Source of the DNA: Anaerolineaceae bacterium
GTDB lineage: Bacteria > Chloroflexota > Anaerolineae > Anaerolineales > Villigracilaceae
NCBI GenBank assembly: GCA_009772985.1
Contig: WOUS01000008.1
Span: 153,332-217,331 of the forward strand
DNA length: 64,000 nt
Direction of reading: 5' to 3'
In this document: piece after piece, positions 50,333 through 60,334 of the stretch
Numbering within the stretch: position 1 is the stretch's first letter
How the letters are laid out: each line of letters starts with the position of its first letter
The notes under the pieces: model-generated
What the model was told of the DNA's origin: nothing
The model's input: the letters and a program-made list of their open reading frames with translations, nothing else
The model's database searches: none
Translations under genes and position numbers: made by a program

Positions 50333-51394
50333 TTAGGCCTTTGTTTGGGCCGTGCGTTCGCCCAGGATACCCGACGGGCGGAAGATGAGGATGAACACCA
50401 GGATGATGAATGCAAGCGCGTCTTTAAGTTGCGACGCGTTTGGAATTCCCAGGCCGTCCAGGAACAGGTTTGGACCGAGCGACTCGATCAGGCCCAGGAC
50501 CATCGAGCCCAGGAAAGCGCCCGGCACGTTGCCTATGCCGCCGAGAACGGCGGCTGTGAACGCTTTCAGGCCGGGGATAAATCCCATGTAGAAATGGGCT
50601 ATGGGGAACAACAGGATGTAGAGAATGCCCCCGATGCCGGCGGCGGCCCCGCCCAGGGCGAACGTAAAGACGATGATCTTGTCCGCGTCGATCCCCATCA
50701 GGGCGGCTGCTTCCCGGTCTTCCGACACGGCGCGCATGGCCTTCCCTAGTTTGCTCCACATAACAATTGCATAGAGCAGGAACATCAGCACAATGGCTGC
50801 CATGATGACGACAGCCTGAGTCTTATAGAGTTGGACGGTGCCGATCTTCCAGGATCCAGCGAGGGCGTCAATGGTCGGATATGCCTGGAACCCGGAACCA
50901 TAAAAGCCGCGGAAGGTGTATTGCAGAAAAAAAGATGCGCCGATTGCCGTGATCAGAGGGACCAGGCGCGGCGCATTTCTCAGAGGGCGGTAGGCGATTC
51001 GTTCCACCAGGATGGCCACCGTCATGGATACCAGCATCGAGAGGAGGGCAATTGCCAGGATGCTCAACAAGGGTTGTTTATTCAGGAAACCGCTTGCCGC
51101 CAGAGCATTGGCGAGAAACACGGCGGTAACTGGTCCGCTCATAAACACTTCGCTATGGGCGAAATTGATCATGCGCAGAATACCATAGACCAGGGTGTAG
51201 CCCATGGCGATGAGAGCGTAAACGCCTCCCAACGCCAGACCCTTCACAATCAGGTCGAACCAACTTTCGGCCGAGTATTTGCCGGATTGGATGGTGCTGA
51301 TCGTACCCCAGACGACGACTACCCCGATTGCCAGCCCGATGATCCACACCATGATATCGGAAAAAGTAACTCTCTGACGCCATGTTCGAAACAT
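50333..51394 (-). CDS. livH: Branched-chain amino-acid ABC transporter permease LivH
   Basis: The 353-residue permease contains KGLALGGVYALIAMGYTLVYGILRMINFAHSEVFMSG and the coupling region KLGKAMRAVSEDREAAALMGID typical of LivH. The extended N-terminal segment of about 40 residues begins with a membrane helix. With LivM it forms the transmembrane channel for import. It follows livK after a stable hairpin at 51425-51450. Confidence 0.93.
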   Translation of the reverse strand: MFRTWRQRVTFSDIMVWIIGLAIGVVVVWGTISTIQSGKYSAESWFDLIVKGLALGGVYALIAMGYTLVYGILRMINFAHSEVFMSGPVTAVFLANALAASGFLNKQPLLSILAIALLSMLVSMTVAILVERIAYRPLRNAPRLVPLITAIGASFFLQYTFRGFYGSGFQAYPTIDALAGSWKIGTVQLYKTQAVVIMAAIVLMFLLYAIVMWSKLGKAMRAVSEDREAAALMGIDADKIIVFTFALGGAAAGIGGILYILLFPIAHFYMGFIPGLKAFTAAVLGGIGNVPGAFLGSMVLGLIESLGPNLFLDGLGIPNASQLKDALAFIILVFILIFRPSGILGERTAQTKA

Positions 51395-51424
51395 AGAGCG
51401 CTCCTAGATACGAATTTCCAGAAA

Positions 51425-51450
51425 GAGGGGCGAGGTGATCCTCGCCCCTC
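51425..51450 (-). terminator. Hairpin between livK and livH (attenuating terminator)
   Basis: A perfect 11-bp stem GAGGGGCGAGG/CCTCGCCCCTC with a four-base loop is followed on the minus strand by TTTCTGG. Such hairpins raise binding-protein mRNA over the rest of the transporter operon. Confidence 0.7.
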
Positions 51451-51475
51451 CCTTGTAACTTAGTACTTATGTGCT

Positions 51476-52693
51476 TTACGGTTTCCAGATCACTTCGGGC
51501 GGGTACTGGCCGGCGTGGTACTCGTAGACCGCAATGTAGGGATCGGCGCAGTCACCGGTCGGAGTGCAGGTCAGGTTGCCCGTCAGACCGTCGAAGTTCG
51601 CCGTGGCGTACACGGCGTCGCGTAATGCCTGGCGCGGGATGATAACCGTGCCGTCGCTCTGGACAATGGCCACCTTTTCAATGGCGGCCTTGATCATCAT
51701 GTAGGCGTCATACGCGTGGGCGTGGAAGATGCTGATCGGGGCGGAGCCAAACATTTCCTGGTATTTGGCCACGAAGGCATCGTATTCGGCGCCCTGGGTG
51801 AGCGGGCTCGAAACCAGGAAGCCCTCGATCTCAGCTCCGCCGCCTTCCATCACGTCCGATGAGAACAGACCATCGGCGCCCATCAGTTTGACAGCTTCCA
51901 AACCGGGGGTATTGCGGGCCTGGCGGATGAGGAAGCCGCCGGCGGGCATGAAGATCGGGAAGTAGATGATCTCGGGGCCGCCCGCAGCAATGCTGGTCAG
52001 CACCGAGCTCATGTCGGTCTGGGCCGGATCCACGGCTTCCTGAGCGGTGATCGTGCCGCCGAGTTCGACGAAGTGCGTCGCAAAGACTTCCTGCAGTTTT
52101 TCGGCGTACAGACTGCCGTCGTGGATGGTTGCCGCCTTGCGCAAGCCCAGTTCATTGTAAACGAACTCCGCCGCTACAGCGCCCTGGACCTTGTCATTGT
52201 GGGCGGTGCGCAGATAGCCCGGATAGTTATTGGGGTTGCCCGCCTCGGTCAGATCCGGAGCGGTATTCGAGGGCGAGACAACCACGAAGCCAGCCGCAGA
52301 AAACAGAGGCATGGCCACGCGTGCTTCGCTCGAGCAGTTTGTGCCGATGACCGCGACGATCGTCGGATCGGCCGCCAGCTTGGTGCCAGCCGCCTGGCCG
52401 CCTTCGGCGCTGCAACCGGTGTCCTCACCGTCGAACTGGACGGGGTGATCGAGGATCGTGCCGCCGGTATCGCTGATGGCGATTTCGATGCCATTGCGGG
52501 AGTCGATGCCCAGAGATTCGTTCGGGCCAGCCACAACCAGCGCGTAAACAATGTGAATAGGATCGCCCGGAGCGATGGTCACGCAGCCGATGGCGTCGGT
52601 GCATGTGTAGGTGCTGGTTGCGCCGCCGCACGAAGCGAGCAGCATGGCGGCAGCAACAAATAACGAAAGTACGACGAACAAACGTTTAGACAT
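51476..52693 (-). CDS. livK: Branched-chain amino-acid-type ABC transporter substrate-binding lipoprotein (LivK family)
   Basis: The 405-residue protein has a lipobox (AMLLASC) and a type I periplasmic-binding fold (PIHIVYALVVAGPNESLGIDSRNGIEIAISDTGG, VIGTNCSSEARVAMPLFSAAG, VSPSNTAPDLTEA). It binds branched-chain amino acids or related ligands and hands them to LivHM. It is the first gene of livKHMGF. GAGGAGGAAG precedes the ATG. Adding the lipid anchor suits a cell without a classical periplasm. Substrate specificity cannot be fixed. Confidence 0.92.
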   Translation of the reverse strand: MSKRLFVVLSLFVAAAMLLASCGGATSTYTCTDAIGCVTIAPGDPIHIVYALVVAGPNESLGIDSRNGIEIAISDTGGTILDHPVQFDGEDTGCSAEGGQAAGTKLAADPTIVAVIGTNCSSEARVAMPLFSAAGFVVVSPSNTAPDLTEAGNPNNYPGYLRTAHNDKVQGAVAAEFVYNELGLRKAATIHDGSLYAEKLQEVFATHFVELGGTITAQEAVDPAQTDMSSVLTSIAAGGPEIIYFPIFMPAGGFLIRQARNTPGLEAVKLMGADGLFSSDVMEGGGAEIEGFLVSSPLTQGAEYDAFVAKYQEMFGSAPISIFHAHAYDAYMMIKAAIEKVAIVQSDGTVIIPRQALRDAVYATANFDGLTGNLTCTPTGDCADPYIAVYEYHAGQYPPEVIWKP

Positions 52694-52956
52694 ACTTCTT
52701 CCTCCTCGGGAATTGTTGAAATAGGCGCCCGTTGGCCGGGCTTGACCAGCGCGGCTGACAATGCCTCATAAAGTTATTGTCGAACATCACCTCCTTCCAC
52801 AACTTGTCAGGATCGGAGTGAATAAAAAAACAGGTGTGCAGCAAACGATAAATCGGCGCATTCCTTCTTCGAGTTGCGAATGGGTTGCTTTTGGCAGTCC
52901 TCGAAATTGACTCTAGTTGCGGCGAATAAAAACTTTGCTGATACACCAGTTGTCTA

Positions 52957-52994
52957 ACATTAAGTAATGTACACTTTTAAACAAGAAAAGTCAA
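52957..52994 (-). promoter_or_regulatory. liv operon promoter with palindromic operator over the -10 box
   Basis: TTGACT (52994-52989), a 17-base spacer and TACATT (52971-52966) form a sigma-70-type promoter on the minus strand. ACATTAAGTAATGT (52957-52970) is a perfect palindrome (with a two-base centre) covering the -10 box, a candidate repressor site. The rest of the gene-free stretch 52694-53029 is an about 265-nt leader of moderate AT content with GAGGAGGAAG before livK; no known riboswitch was recognised. Confidence 0.65.
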
Positions 52995-53029
52995 GAGTTT
53001 TTCAGATTTGATTGTCTATTCAGCCTAAT

Positions 53030-53521
53030 CTATGTTTTCTGGCCGTACAACAGCGTCTCGCGGATGCGCAGGTCGGTGTTGCGGATCTTCATCGCCAGGT
53101 CGGCGGCCAGGTTGTACATCAGCCGGTAACCCAGTTGGGGATAGGTCTCGCACAGCATGAGCAGTTTGTCCCGAGGAATGACGAGCAGGCGGGTGCCTTT
53201 CTGCGCGGCGCGCACGGTGGCGGACCGCAGGCCTTCGTCCACCAGCGCCACTTCGCCGAACGACTGGCCGCGCCGCAGGGTGGCGATGGTTACCTCGCTC
53301 TTGCGGCTTTCCGGACCTCCGACCAGCGCGGGGTTGACCAGCACGTCGGCTTCGCCCTGGATGACGATGTAGAGTTCCTTGCTGGCCGCGCCTTCATCCA
53401 ACACCACCTCGCGCGCCGCGTAGGTGCGTTCCTGGCCGATGTTGGCGACCATCTCCAATTGGGTCGGGGTCAGTTGGAAGAATATGTCGGCTTGCTTGAG
53501 GAAGTTGACAAGGTTGTTCAT
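53030..53521 (-). CDS. Cyclic nucleotide-binding-domain protein
   Basis: The 163-residue protein is one CNB domain (VVLDEGAASKELYIVIQGEADV, RRGQSFGEVALVDEGLRSATVRA, where FGE...R is the phosphate-binding cassette) with a short helical N- and C-terminus. No DNA-binding domain is attached. It may sense cAMP or act as a regulatory subunit. GGATGCC precedes the ATG. It lies alone upstream of the liv promoter. Confidence 0.85.
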   Translation of the reverse strand: MNNLVNFLKQADIFFQLTPTQLEMVANIGQERTYAAREVVLDEGAASKELYIVIQGEADVLVNPALVGGPESRKSEVTIATLRRGQSFGEVALVDEGLRSATVRAAQKGTRLLVIPRDKLLMLCETYPQLGYRLMYNLAADLAMKIRNTDLRIRETLLYGQKT

Positions 53522-53621
53522 GGCATCCTCCGGTTTGGGTTACGGTTAGTGTAGCATAAACGCGGGTCGGGTACAACTTCTTTGGACACGGATTTCGGGC
53601 AAACTTTAACGGGATATTTTT

Positions 53622-53717
53622 ACCGCGAAGGTGCGAAGGCCGCGAAGATTCCAGAATTTCGCGAAGGATTCCTTCGCGGCATCGATGGTTTCTTCGCGCG
53701 CTTCGCGGCTTCGCGGT
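53622..53717. repeat. Palindromic repeat of the 'cgcgaag' family
   Basis: Ends ACCGCGAAG (53622-53630) and CTTCGCGGT (53709-53717) are perfect inverted repeats. The interior has CGCGAAGGATTCCTTCGCG. It lies between the M23 peptidase and the CNB gene. Confidence 0.8.
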
Positions 53718-53727
53718 TTATCCCTGC

Positions 53728-55131
53728 TCAATGCGGGAAGGTTTTGGTCAGCCACTGCATCGGTTCCACCTGCACGCCGTTGGCCCACACTTCCCAGTGC
53801 AGGTGCTTACCGGTTACCCGGCCCGTGTCGCCGATCTTGCCGATGAGCTGGCCGGCCTCGACGCGGTCGCCAACGGCGACGTACGATTCTTCCTGGTGCC
53901 AGATGCCGCTGTAAACCCCGCGGCCGTGGTCAATGATGGTGGCATTGCCGCGCACGGTGAGCGGCCCGCTGAAGACCACGATGCCTGCCGCCGGGGAGTA
54001 GATGTCGAAGGGATGCGCTTCGGAACAAACGCCAAAATCCACGCCGGTGTGGAAGTAGATATACTCGCTGTTGTTGTAGGAGCGCCGGTTGCCGTAGAAG
54101 GAGCGCAGGCAATATGGCACGTCCACGGGCAGGAGGAAAACCCCGTCCCAGTATTTTTCCGGGTTGACCACGGTGGTGTAGGACAGGAGCAGTTCGTTTT
54201 CCGGCCCGGTGACGGCCGGGTCAATGGTTTCCTCGTCAACGATCAGGACCGGGTCCTGTTTGAAGTTGGCGCTCTTGACCAGGATCATTTGCTCGAAGGA
54301 CTGGGCGCTGCCGTCGGGCAGGGTGACATCCAGCCGCAGCGGGTACAGCCCCGGTTCGGTCATGGCGTGGACACCTTGCAGCGCCACCTGCAAATTACCT
54401 TCCAGCGGAAAGAATTGCAGGGCATGGTCTCCCAACCGGCCGCCAAGCGTGACGGGCTGCCCGGTGGCAATCTTGACCTGGACGGTGTCGCCCTGGGAGG
54501 CGGGGAGCGGATCCACAACGGCGGAGAGGATGGACGCGGGCAGCCCGGTCGGCGCGGCGGTGGAGTCGCCGCCGGGGAGATACAGCACGTCGCCCGGAAG
54601 CCCGTCCCAGGTCCCGGACAGGCCGTTGAGGCTGGCAACGGTCCACGGGTCGGCGCCGGAGCGGACGGCCAGTTCGAGCAGCGTTTCGTCTGTCCCGAGA
54701 TTGGTGCGGGCGGTCAGTTCGGCCTGGCCATCCTGCTGGAGCAGGATCAGGTTGGCGCCGGCGTACAGTTCGGTCGGGCTGGTGAGGTGGTTCAACTTGC
54801 GCAGGACGGCCTCATCCAGCCGGTACTGGCGGACGAACGAGCGCAGGGTCTCGCCGTAGGCGACGGTGCGGGAGATCAGGGTGCCGGTCACGCCCTGGAG
54901 GCCGGGGATGACCAGCCGGTCGCCGGGATAGATATCCCCTGTGACCAGGCCGTTGGCGATCTGCAGGTCCCCCACGCTGACGTTGAAGCGCGCCGCGATG
55001 TCCCAGAGCGTGTCGCCCGTCTGGACCACGTACACCGGTCCGGGCGGGGGCGTGGGGGTCTGGGCGAGGGCGGGCGTGAAGGAGGCGAGCAGCAGGACGG
55101 TCAGTAAAAGGGATGCGATGCGTTTGGTCAT
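53728..55131 (-). CDS. LysM-containing M23 metallopeptidase
   Basis: The 467-residue protein has a signal peptide (LLLASFTPALA), an N-terminal LysM (VYVVQTGDTLWDIAARFNVSVGDLQIANG), a second LysM-like repeat, a third degenerate one, a linker and a C-terminal M23 domain with zinc ligands in HTGVDFG (about residue 362) and HLHWEV (about 442). It is a secreted or surface peptidoglycan hydrolase or a divisome activator. The stop is at the edge of the palindrome downstream. It is followed in operon by DUF192 at the upstream side (overlap ATGA at 55128). Confidence 0.92.
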   Translation of the reverse strand: MTKRIASLLLTVLLLASFTPALAQTPTPPPGPVYVVQTGDTLWDIAARFNVSVGDLQIANGLVTGDIYPGDRLVIPGLQGVTGTLISRTVAYGETLRSFVRQYRLDEAVLRKLNHLTSPTELYAGANLILLQQDGQAELTARTNLGTDETLLELAVRSGADPWTVASLNGLSGTWDGLPGDVLYLPGGDSTAAPTGLPASILSAVVDPLPASQGDTVQVKIATGQPVTLGGRLGDHALQFFPLEGNLQVALQGVHAMTEPGLYPLRLDVTLPDGSAQSFEQMILVKSANFKQDPVLIVDEETIDPAVTGPENELLLSYTTVVNPEKYWDGVFLLPVDVPYCLRSFYGNRRSYNNSEYIYFHTGVDFGVCSEAHPFDIYSPAAGIVVFSGPLTVRGNATIIDHGRGVYSGIWHQEESYVAVGDRVEAGQLIGKIGDTGRVTGKHLHWEVWANGVQVEPMQWLTKTFPH

Positions 55132-55493
55132 TCGAATTTGATCTTGTCCCCAACGTTGAATTCGCCGAGGCGGTCGGGGGGGATTTCGAGGATGTACCTG
55201 GCGGCTGTCCCGGGGAAGTAGGCGGGCCGCCAGGCGCGCGCCAGGACGGTGTCCACCACCTCGCCATCGGTGTTCAGCCAGATGACGGCCAGGTTGGTGA
55301 AGACGAAGAACATATGGATGGATGCGTCGAGGCGGTTTTCGCGCGGCTGGACGAGCAGCAGGCCTTCATCCGGGGCGAGGCGGGAACGAAACATCAGCCC
55401 GCGCAGGCGGCAGAGGAAACTGTTACAGTAAAGCGCCCGGATCGGGCGCGGCAGGGGGGCGCTCCAATTGACGATTTCGACAGTACGGTTCAT
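55128..55493 (-). CDS. DUF192 family protein
   Basis: The 121-residue protein shows the DUF192/COG1430 pattern: CRLRGLMFRSRLAPDEGLLL, NRLDASIHMFFVFTNLAVIWLN and ILEIPPDRLGEFNVGDKI. The family is a small beta-fold of unknown function, often secreted, but here the N-terminus shows no signal peptide. It overlaps the M23 gene by four bases and is coupled to it, so a link to cell-wall work is plausible. Confidence 0.85.
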   Translation of the reverse strand: MNRTVEIVNWSAPLPRPIRALYCNSFLCRLRGLMFRSRLAPDEGLLLVQPRENRLDASIHMFFVFTNLAVIWLNTDGEVVDTVLARAWRPAYFPGTAARYILEIPPDRLGEFNVGDKIKFE

Positions 55494-55503
55494 GGCATAA
55501 GCA

Positions 55504-55527
55504 AACGGGGCGTTGGAACGCCCCGTT
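55504..55527 (-). terminator. Intrinsic terminator after the response regulator gene
   Basis: AACGGGGCGTT (55504-55514) pairs with AACGCCCCGTT (55517-55527), followed by TTTGCTT on the minus strand. It separates the response regulator from DUF192. Confidence 0.75.
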
Positions 55528-55540
55528 CCTCCAGACAGGC

Positions 55541-55936
55541 TTAACCGCTTTTCTTGCGACTGAGCACGTTTTCCACGCTGGTCAGCAGTTCCTGCGGGCT
55601 GAACGGCTTGGAGATGTAATCGTCCACTTTGGCGATGTGCAGGCCCAGAACTTTGTCAATGCTCTGCGCCTTGGCCGTGACGACGATGACCGGGATGTCG
55701 CGGGTGGCCGCGTCGGCCTTCATCTGCTGGTAGACCTCCCAGCCGTCCATGTCGGGCATCATTAGGTCCAGCAGGACGAGGTCCGGCAGTTCCCGGCGGA
55801 TGGTTTCGAGGCCTTCCTTGCCCCCGTTGGCGCCTTTGACGTCGAAGCCTCGCCGGTTCAAGATGAGACGAATCAAATCAATCATTTCTGCTTCGTCTTC
55901 GACACAGATAATTCGTTTTAGATTGCTTTTTGGCAT
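55541..55936 (-). CDS. Single-domain response regulator
   Basis: The 131-residue protein is a complete CheY-like receiver with E13 and D14 in the acid pocket, phosphoacceptor D57 in LVLLDLMMPDMDG, T87 in VVTAKA and K110 in YISKPF. No output domain follows. It may relay phosphate to another protein. The gene lies alone, with no histidine kinase next to it. Confidence 0.92.
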   Translation of the reverse strand: MPKSNLKRIICVEDEAEMIDLIRLILNRRGFDVKGANGGKEGLETIRRELPDLVLLDLMMPDMDGWEVYQQMKADAATRDIPVIVVTAKAQSIDKVLGLHIAKVDDYISKPFSPQELLTSVENVLSRKKSG

Positions 55937-56008
55937 AAAATTTCACCTGAATGAAAACAAGTTTACCACAAAACGGGGTGCGGGCGGGCGCGGGGAAAAC
56001 CTCCCCGT

Positions 56009-56689
56009 TTACTTCTGTGCGCAGGCGATGAACGCGGCCGCCCCGTCTGCCATCTCGGACGGGACCAGGATCAGCGCCGGGACCGACGCGGCGGTGTACA
56101 CGTCCGTGACGTTGCCCGCCTTCCAGCGGCGGGTCAGAATGCCGACCGCGTTCACGTCGCTGGCGACGGCCTGCGACATTTCATCCGGCGTCATCGCCAG
56201 CCGCGCGGCGGGCGTCACCGGACCTCCATCCAGCGCGGCTATTACGAAGGCCTGTTGCACATCCTCGCCGGACGGGAAGACCCACACCTGCACCGGGGCG
56301 TCGCTCCCGTTGATTTCCTTCCAGTTCTGGATGCGCCCACTGAACAGGCCGCGCACATCGTCGGCGCTCAACGGCCCGGCCGGGTTCTGGCGGTTGACGA
56401 TGACCAGGATCTCGTCCGCGCCGATCTGGTAGGCGGGGGAGGTCACGCCGGGATCGCCGAGCCGGAGCGCCAGGTCCGCGCCGGTCAGGTCGAAGGCGGC
56501 GGCGAGGCGCAGGTCCGGCTGGAGCATCACGCCGGCCTGGTCGGCGCACGCGGACAGATCCGCCAGGAAGGGCGCGGCCGCGGCGGTGTGCTGGACGCGC
56601 AGGGTGGCGCCAGTGTTCATCGGCATGGACGGATTGCAGGAAGTGAGAAGGAAAAAGATGAGGAGTAAGAAGGAAAAGGCGCGTTTCAT
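56009..56689 (-). CDS. PstS-like solute-binding lipoprotein
   Basis: The 226-residue protein has lipobox FLLTSC and a PBP-like domain: VQHTAAAAPFLADLSACADQ at the start, DEILVIVNRQNPAGPLSADDVRGLFSGRIQNWKEING, and VQVWVFPSGEDVQQAF. That is the PBP_like_2 pattern of phosphate-binding PstS proteins, but the key phosphate residues are not certain. ATG 56689 with GGAG upstream is chosen. It lies 2 bases after the M20 peptidase gene, in one operon. Confidence 0.75.
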   Translation of the reverse strand: MKRAFSFLLLIFFLLTSCNPSMPMNTGATLRVQHTAAAAPFLADLSACADQAGVMLQPDLRLAAAFDLTGADLALRLGDPGVTSPAYQIGADEILVIVNRQNPAGPLSADDVRGLFSGRIQNWKEINGSDAPVQVWVFPSGEDVQQAFVIAALDGGPVTPAARLAMTPDEMSQAVASDVNAVGILTRRWKAGNVTDVYTAASVPALILVPSEMADGAAAFIACAQK

Positions 56690-56691
56690 TT

Positions 56692-57825
56692 TTACCACTC
56701 CAGCAGGATGGCGGTCAGCAGTTTGGCGCGTTCGGGCAGGCTGTCTTTGAAGATGAATTCGCGCTCGGAGTGGTATTCCCCGCCCGCAGGCCCCAGCCCG
56801 TCGAGCACCGGGACGCCGAGCGGGGCAACGAAGTTGGCATCCGACGCGCCGCCGGTGCCGCCCGCTTTGAGTTCGATCCCGTGCCGGGCGGCGATGGCCT
56901 GCGCTTTCGCAAACGTGGCCTTCATCGTGTCGTCGAGCGGCATGGGCGGGCGGTCGAGTCCGCCGGTCACTTCGACGGATGTTCCATTCAGTACAGGTTT
57001 GAGCGCCTGCATGGCGGCGGTGATGCGTTCGGCCTCGCCGGGCTGCATCACGCGCAGGTCCACCTCGGCCACGGCTTCGTCGGGGACAACGTTGCTGGCA
57101 ATCCCGCCGCGCACCACGCCGACGTTGAGCGTGGTGCCGCGCGCGTAGTCGGTCAGTTTCTGGACGGCGATCACCTGGTGGGCCATTTCTTCGATGGCAT
57201 TGCGTCCCTGCTCGTGGTCGCCCCCGGCATGGGCGGCCCGTCCCCGGACCGTCAGCCGGAACTCGCCGACCCCTTTCCGCCAGGTCTTGACCGAGCCATC
57301 CACCATGCCGGGTTCCAGCACCAGCACGAGAGCGGACTCTTTCGCCAGTTTTTCGATGACCGCACGGGAGGCGCGGCTGCCGATCTCCTCGTCGGGCGTG
57401 AACAAGGCTGTCACCGGGCGCGGCAGGTTCCCGGTCCCGATGGATGCGAGGGCGGTCAAGGCGACGACGATGCCGCCTTTCATGTCCGACACGCCGGGAC
57501 CGTACACTTTTCCGTCTTTTTCATAAAACGGCATTTTCTCCAGCGTGCCGAGAGGAAAGACCGTGTCCATGTGGGCGAGCAGCAGGATGCCATCCTCCCT
57601 CTCCCTTTTTTGGGAGAGGGGCTGGGGATGAGGGAAGCGCGCCTCCACCAGGTCCCCGGCTTCGGCTCGCGCGTGGATTGTGACATCCGCTCCCAGGCGG
57701 CGGCATTCATCCGCGACGATGAAGCCGACGCGGTCAACGGCGGCCTTGTCGCGCGAGGGGGATTCGGTCTCGACGAGGCGGCAGAGCAGGGCGAGCATTT
57801 GCGGGACTTGCGCGGTGAAGTTCAT
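56692..57825 (-). CDS. M20-family metallopeptidase (glutamate carboxypeptidase-like)
   Basis: The 377-residue enzyme has M20 motifs: LLLAHMDTVFP (zinc ligand H and catalytic D), GPGVSDMKGG (bridging D), FTPDEEIGS (general base E), and late H in LGPAGGEYHSEREF, most like CPG2-type carboxypeptidases. The segment PHPQPLSQKRERED between AGDLVEARF and GILLLAHMD is encoded by a palindromic element (57593-57635) and is foreign to the family. The frame is kept. Start ATG 57825 is 9 bases from uppP. Confidence 0.9.
   Translation of the reverse strand: MNFTAQVPQMLALLCRLVETESPSRDKAAVDRVGFIVADECRRLGADVTIHARAEAGDLVEARFPHPQPLSQKREREDGILLLAHMDTVFPLGTLEKMPFYEKDGKVYGPGVSDMKGGIVVALTALASIGTGNLPRPVTALFTPDEEIGSRASRAVIEKLAKESALVLVLEPGMVDGSVKTWRKGVGEFRLTVRGRAAHAGGDHEQGRNAIEEMAHQVIAVQKLTDYARGTTLNVGVVRGGIASNVVPDEAVAEVDLRVMQPGEAERITAAMQALKPVLNGTSVEVTGGLDRPPMPLDDTMKATFAKAQAIAARHGIELKAGGTGGASDANFVAPLGVPVLDGLGPAGGEYHSEREFIFKDSLPERAKLLTAILLEW
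57593..57635. repeat. In-frame palindromic insert in the M20 peptidase gene
   Basis: CCCTCTCCC / GGGAGAGGG surround TTTTTT, with GGGGCTGGGGATGAGGGAA to one side. It differs from the cinA insert at only a few positions of a 37-bp core and is read in the opposite orientation relative to the gene. Confidence 0.8.
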
Positions 57826-57834
57826 GGCATCCTT

Positions 57835-58638
57835 TTACAGCAGGGCGAAGACAAGACAGGCGGACCCGGCGGCGGCGCAATAAATAGCGAATGCGTATAG
57901 CGAATGTTTATTGAGATAGCCGAGCAGCCACCGGACCGACAGCCAGCCGACGACCGCGGCGGTCACGAAGCCGATGGCCAGTGGCAGCAGGAAACCGCCC
58001 AGGTCGGGCATTTTGACCACATCCAGCATTTCGTATCCGCCCGCGGCCAGCATGACCGGGATGGACATCAGGAAGGCGAAGCGCGCCGCGGACTTACGGT
58101 CGAAGCCGCGCAACATCCCGGCGGAGATGGTCGTGCCGGAGCGGGACGCGCCGGGGAACACGGCGATGACCTGGAACAGGCCGACGATGAGCGCGTCGAG
58201 CCAGGTCATCTTTTCAAGGGAGCGGTTCTTTTTGGTCAGCCATTCAGCCAGGGTCATCAGGACGGCGGCAGTCAACAGACGGATGGACGCTTCCAGCAGG
58301 GGCGTTTGGAACAGGGCTTCGATGGCGTCTTTCAGCAAATATCCGGCCAGCAGGGCCGGGATGGTGGCGATGAGGATGTACCAGCCAAGTTTATTCTCCG
58401 GCGTGGAGAAAGGTTTGGCGAAGAAGGCCTTGAACAGTGTCAGAAGGTCTTTCCAGAAATAGACCACCAGCGAGACGATGGTCCCCAACTGGACGATGAC
58501 CAGGAACGAGAACGTGGCATCGCTGGCGGGGATGCCGAGCAGTTTTTGGGCGATCAGCAAATGGGCAGTGGACGAGACCGGGATGAACTCGGTCAGGCCC
58601 TGGATAATCCCAAGCAAAAGAGATTGAAAAAGAGTCAT
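57835..58638 (-). CDS. uppP: Undecaprenyl-diphosphatase UppP/BacA
   Basis: The 267-residue membrane protein has eight or so helices with the BacA motifs GIIQGLTEFIPVSSTAH and VFPGASRSGTTISAGMLRGF that contain the catalytic Glu, Ser and Arg. It recycles undecaprenyl diphosphate for peptidoglycan synthesis and gives bacitracin resistance. GGAG precedes ATG 58638. It begins an operon with the M20 peptidase and the PstS-like protein. Confidence 0.96.
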   Translation of the reverse strand: MTLFQSLLLGIIQGLTEFIPVSSTAHLLIAQKLLGIPASDATFSFLVIVQLGTIVSLVVYFWKDLLTLFKAFFAKPFSTPENKLGWYILIATIPALLAGYLLKDAIEALFQTPLLEASIRLLTAAVLMTLAEWLTKKNRSLEKMTWLDALIVGLFQVIAVFPGASRSGTTISAGMLRGFDRKSAARFAFLMSIPVMLAAGGYEMLDVVKMPDLGGFLLPLAIGFVTAAVVGWLSVRWLLGYLNKHSLYAFAIYCAAAGSACLVFALL

Positions 58639-58664
58639 GGTGTCTCCGAAATGAAAAAAGATTC

Positions 58665-59895
<1,231 letters not shown>

Positions 59896-59919
59896 ATGGT
59901 CGCAGGATCAGCGGATGGG

Positions 59920-60201
59920 TCAACCTGATTTGGCTGCCAGGTCTTGTTTTGCTCCCGCAAAGGCGGCCTCTTCCAACTCGATCCGTTCCTGGATAACGCG
60001 CGTCAGCCAATCCTCGACACTTGGTTTCCGGTGTAGTTTTGCCAGGAACGCTGCACGCGCTGCCAGGTCCGGCGGGATGGACAGCGGAGCGGCTCTCGTC
60101 CTTCGCACCACGGTTGGCTTTCCCCAGGCCAAATTATCGTCAGCCTGTGCAATGACTTGTCGGTCTATTTCGTGTTCGGTTAGTACCTTTTTTGATTTCA
60201 T
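59920..60201 (-). CDS. Antitoxin-like protein without an adjacent toxin
   Basis: The 93-residue protein begins MKSKKVLTEHEIDRQVIAQADDN and contains SIPPDLAARAAFLAKLHRKPSVEDWLTRVIQERIELEEAAF, which recalls short ribbon-helix-helix antitoxins with a helix-helix DNA-binding end. ATG 60201 is preferred. A TATAAT box lies near 60279. No toxin frame was found beside it, so it may be an orphan, or a small regulator that is not an antitoxin. Confidence 0.5.
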   Translation of the reverse strand: MKSKKVLTEHEIDRQVIAQADDNLAWGKPTVVRRTRAAPLSIPPDLAARAAFLAKLHRKPSVEDWLTRVIQERIELEEAAFAGAKQDLAAKSG

Positions 60202-60334
60202 CGTGGTCAAAATCGTATTCGAAATCGGCGGGCGTAAATCGATTCCAATTGGGCACGGGCGAAACTCCTGCGACGAATTATAACGCATTCACGCGCCGAC
60301 CGGCGTGGGCGGTGATTATATGCGATATTCGGTT

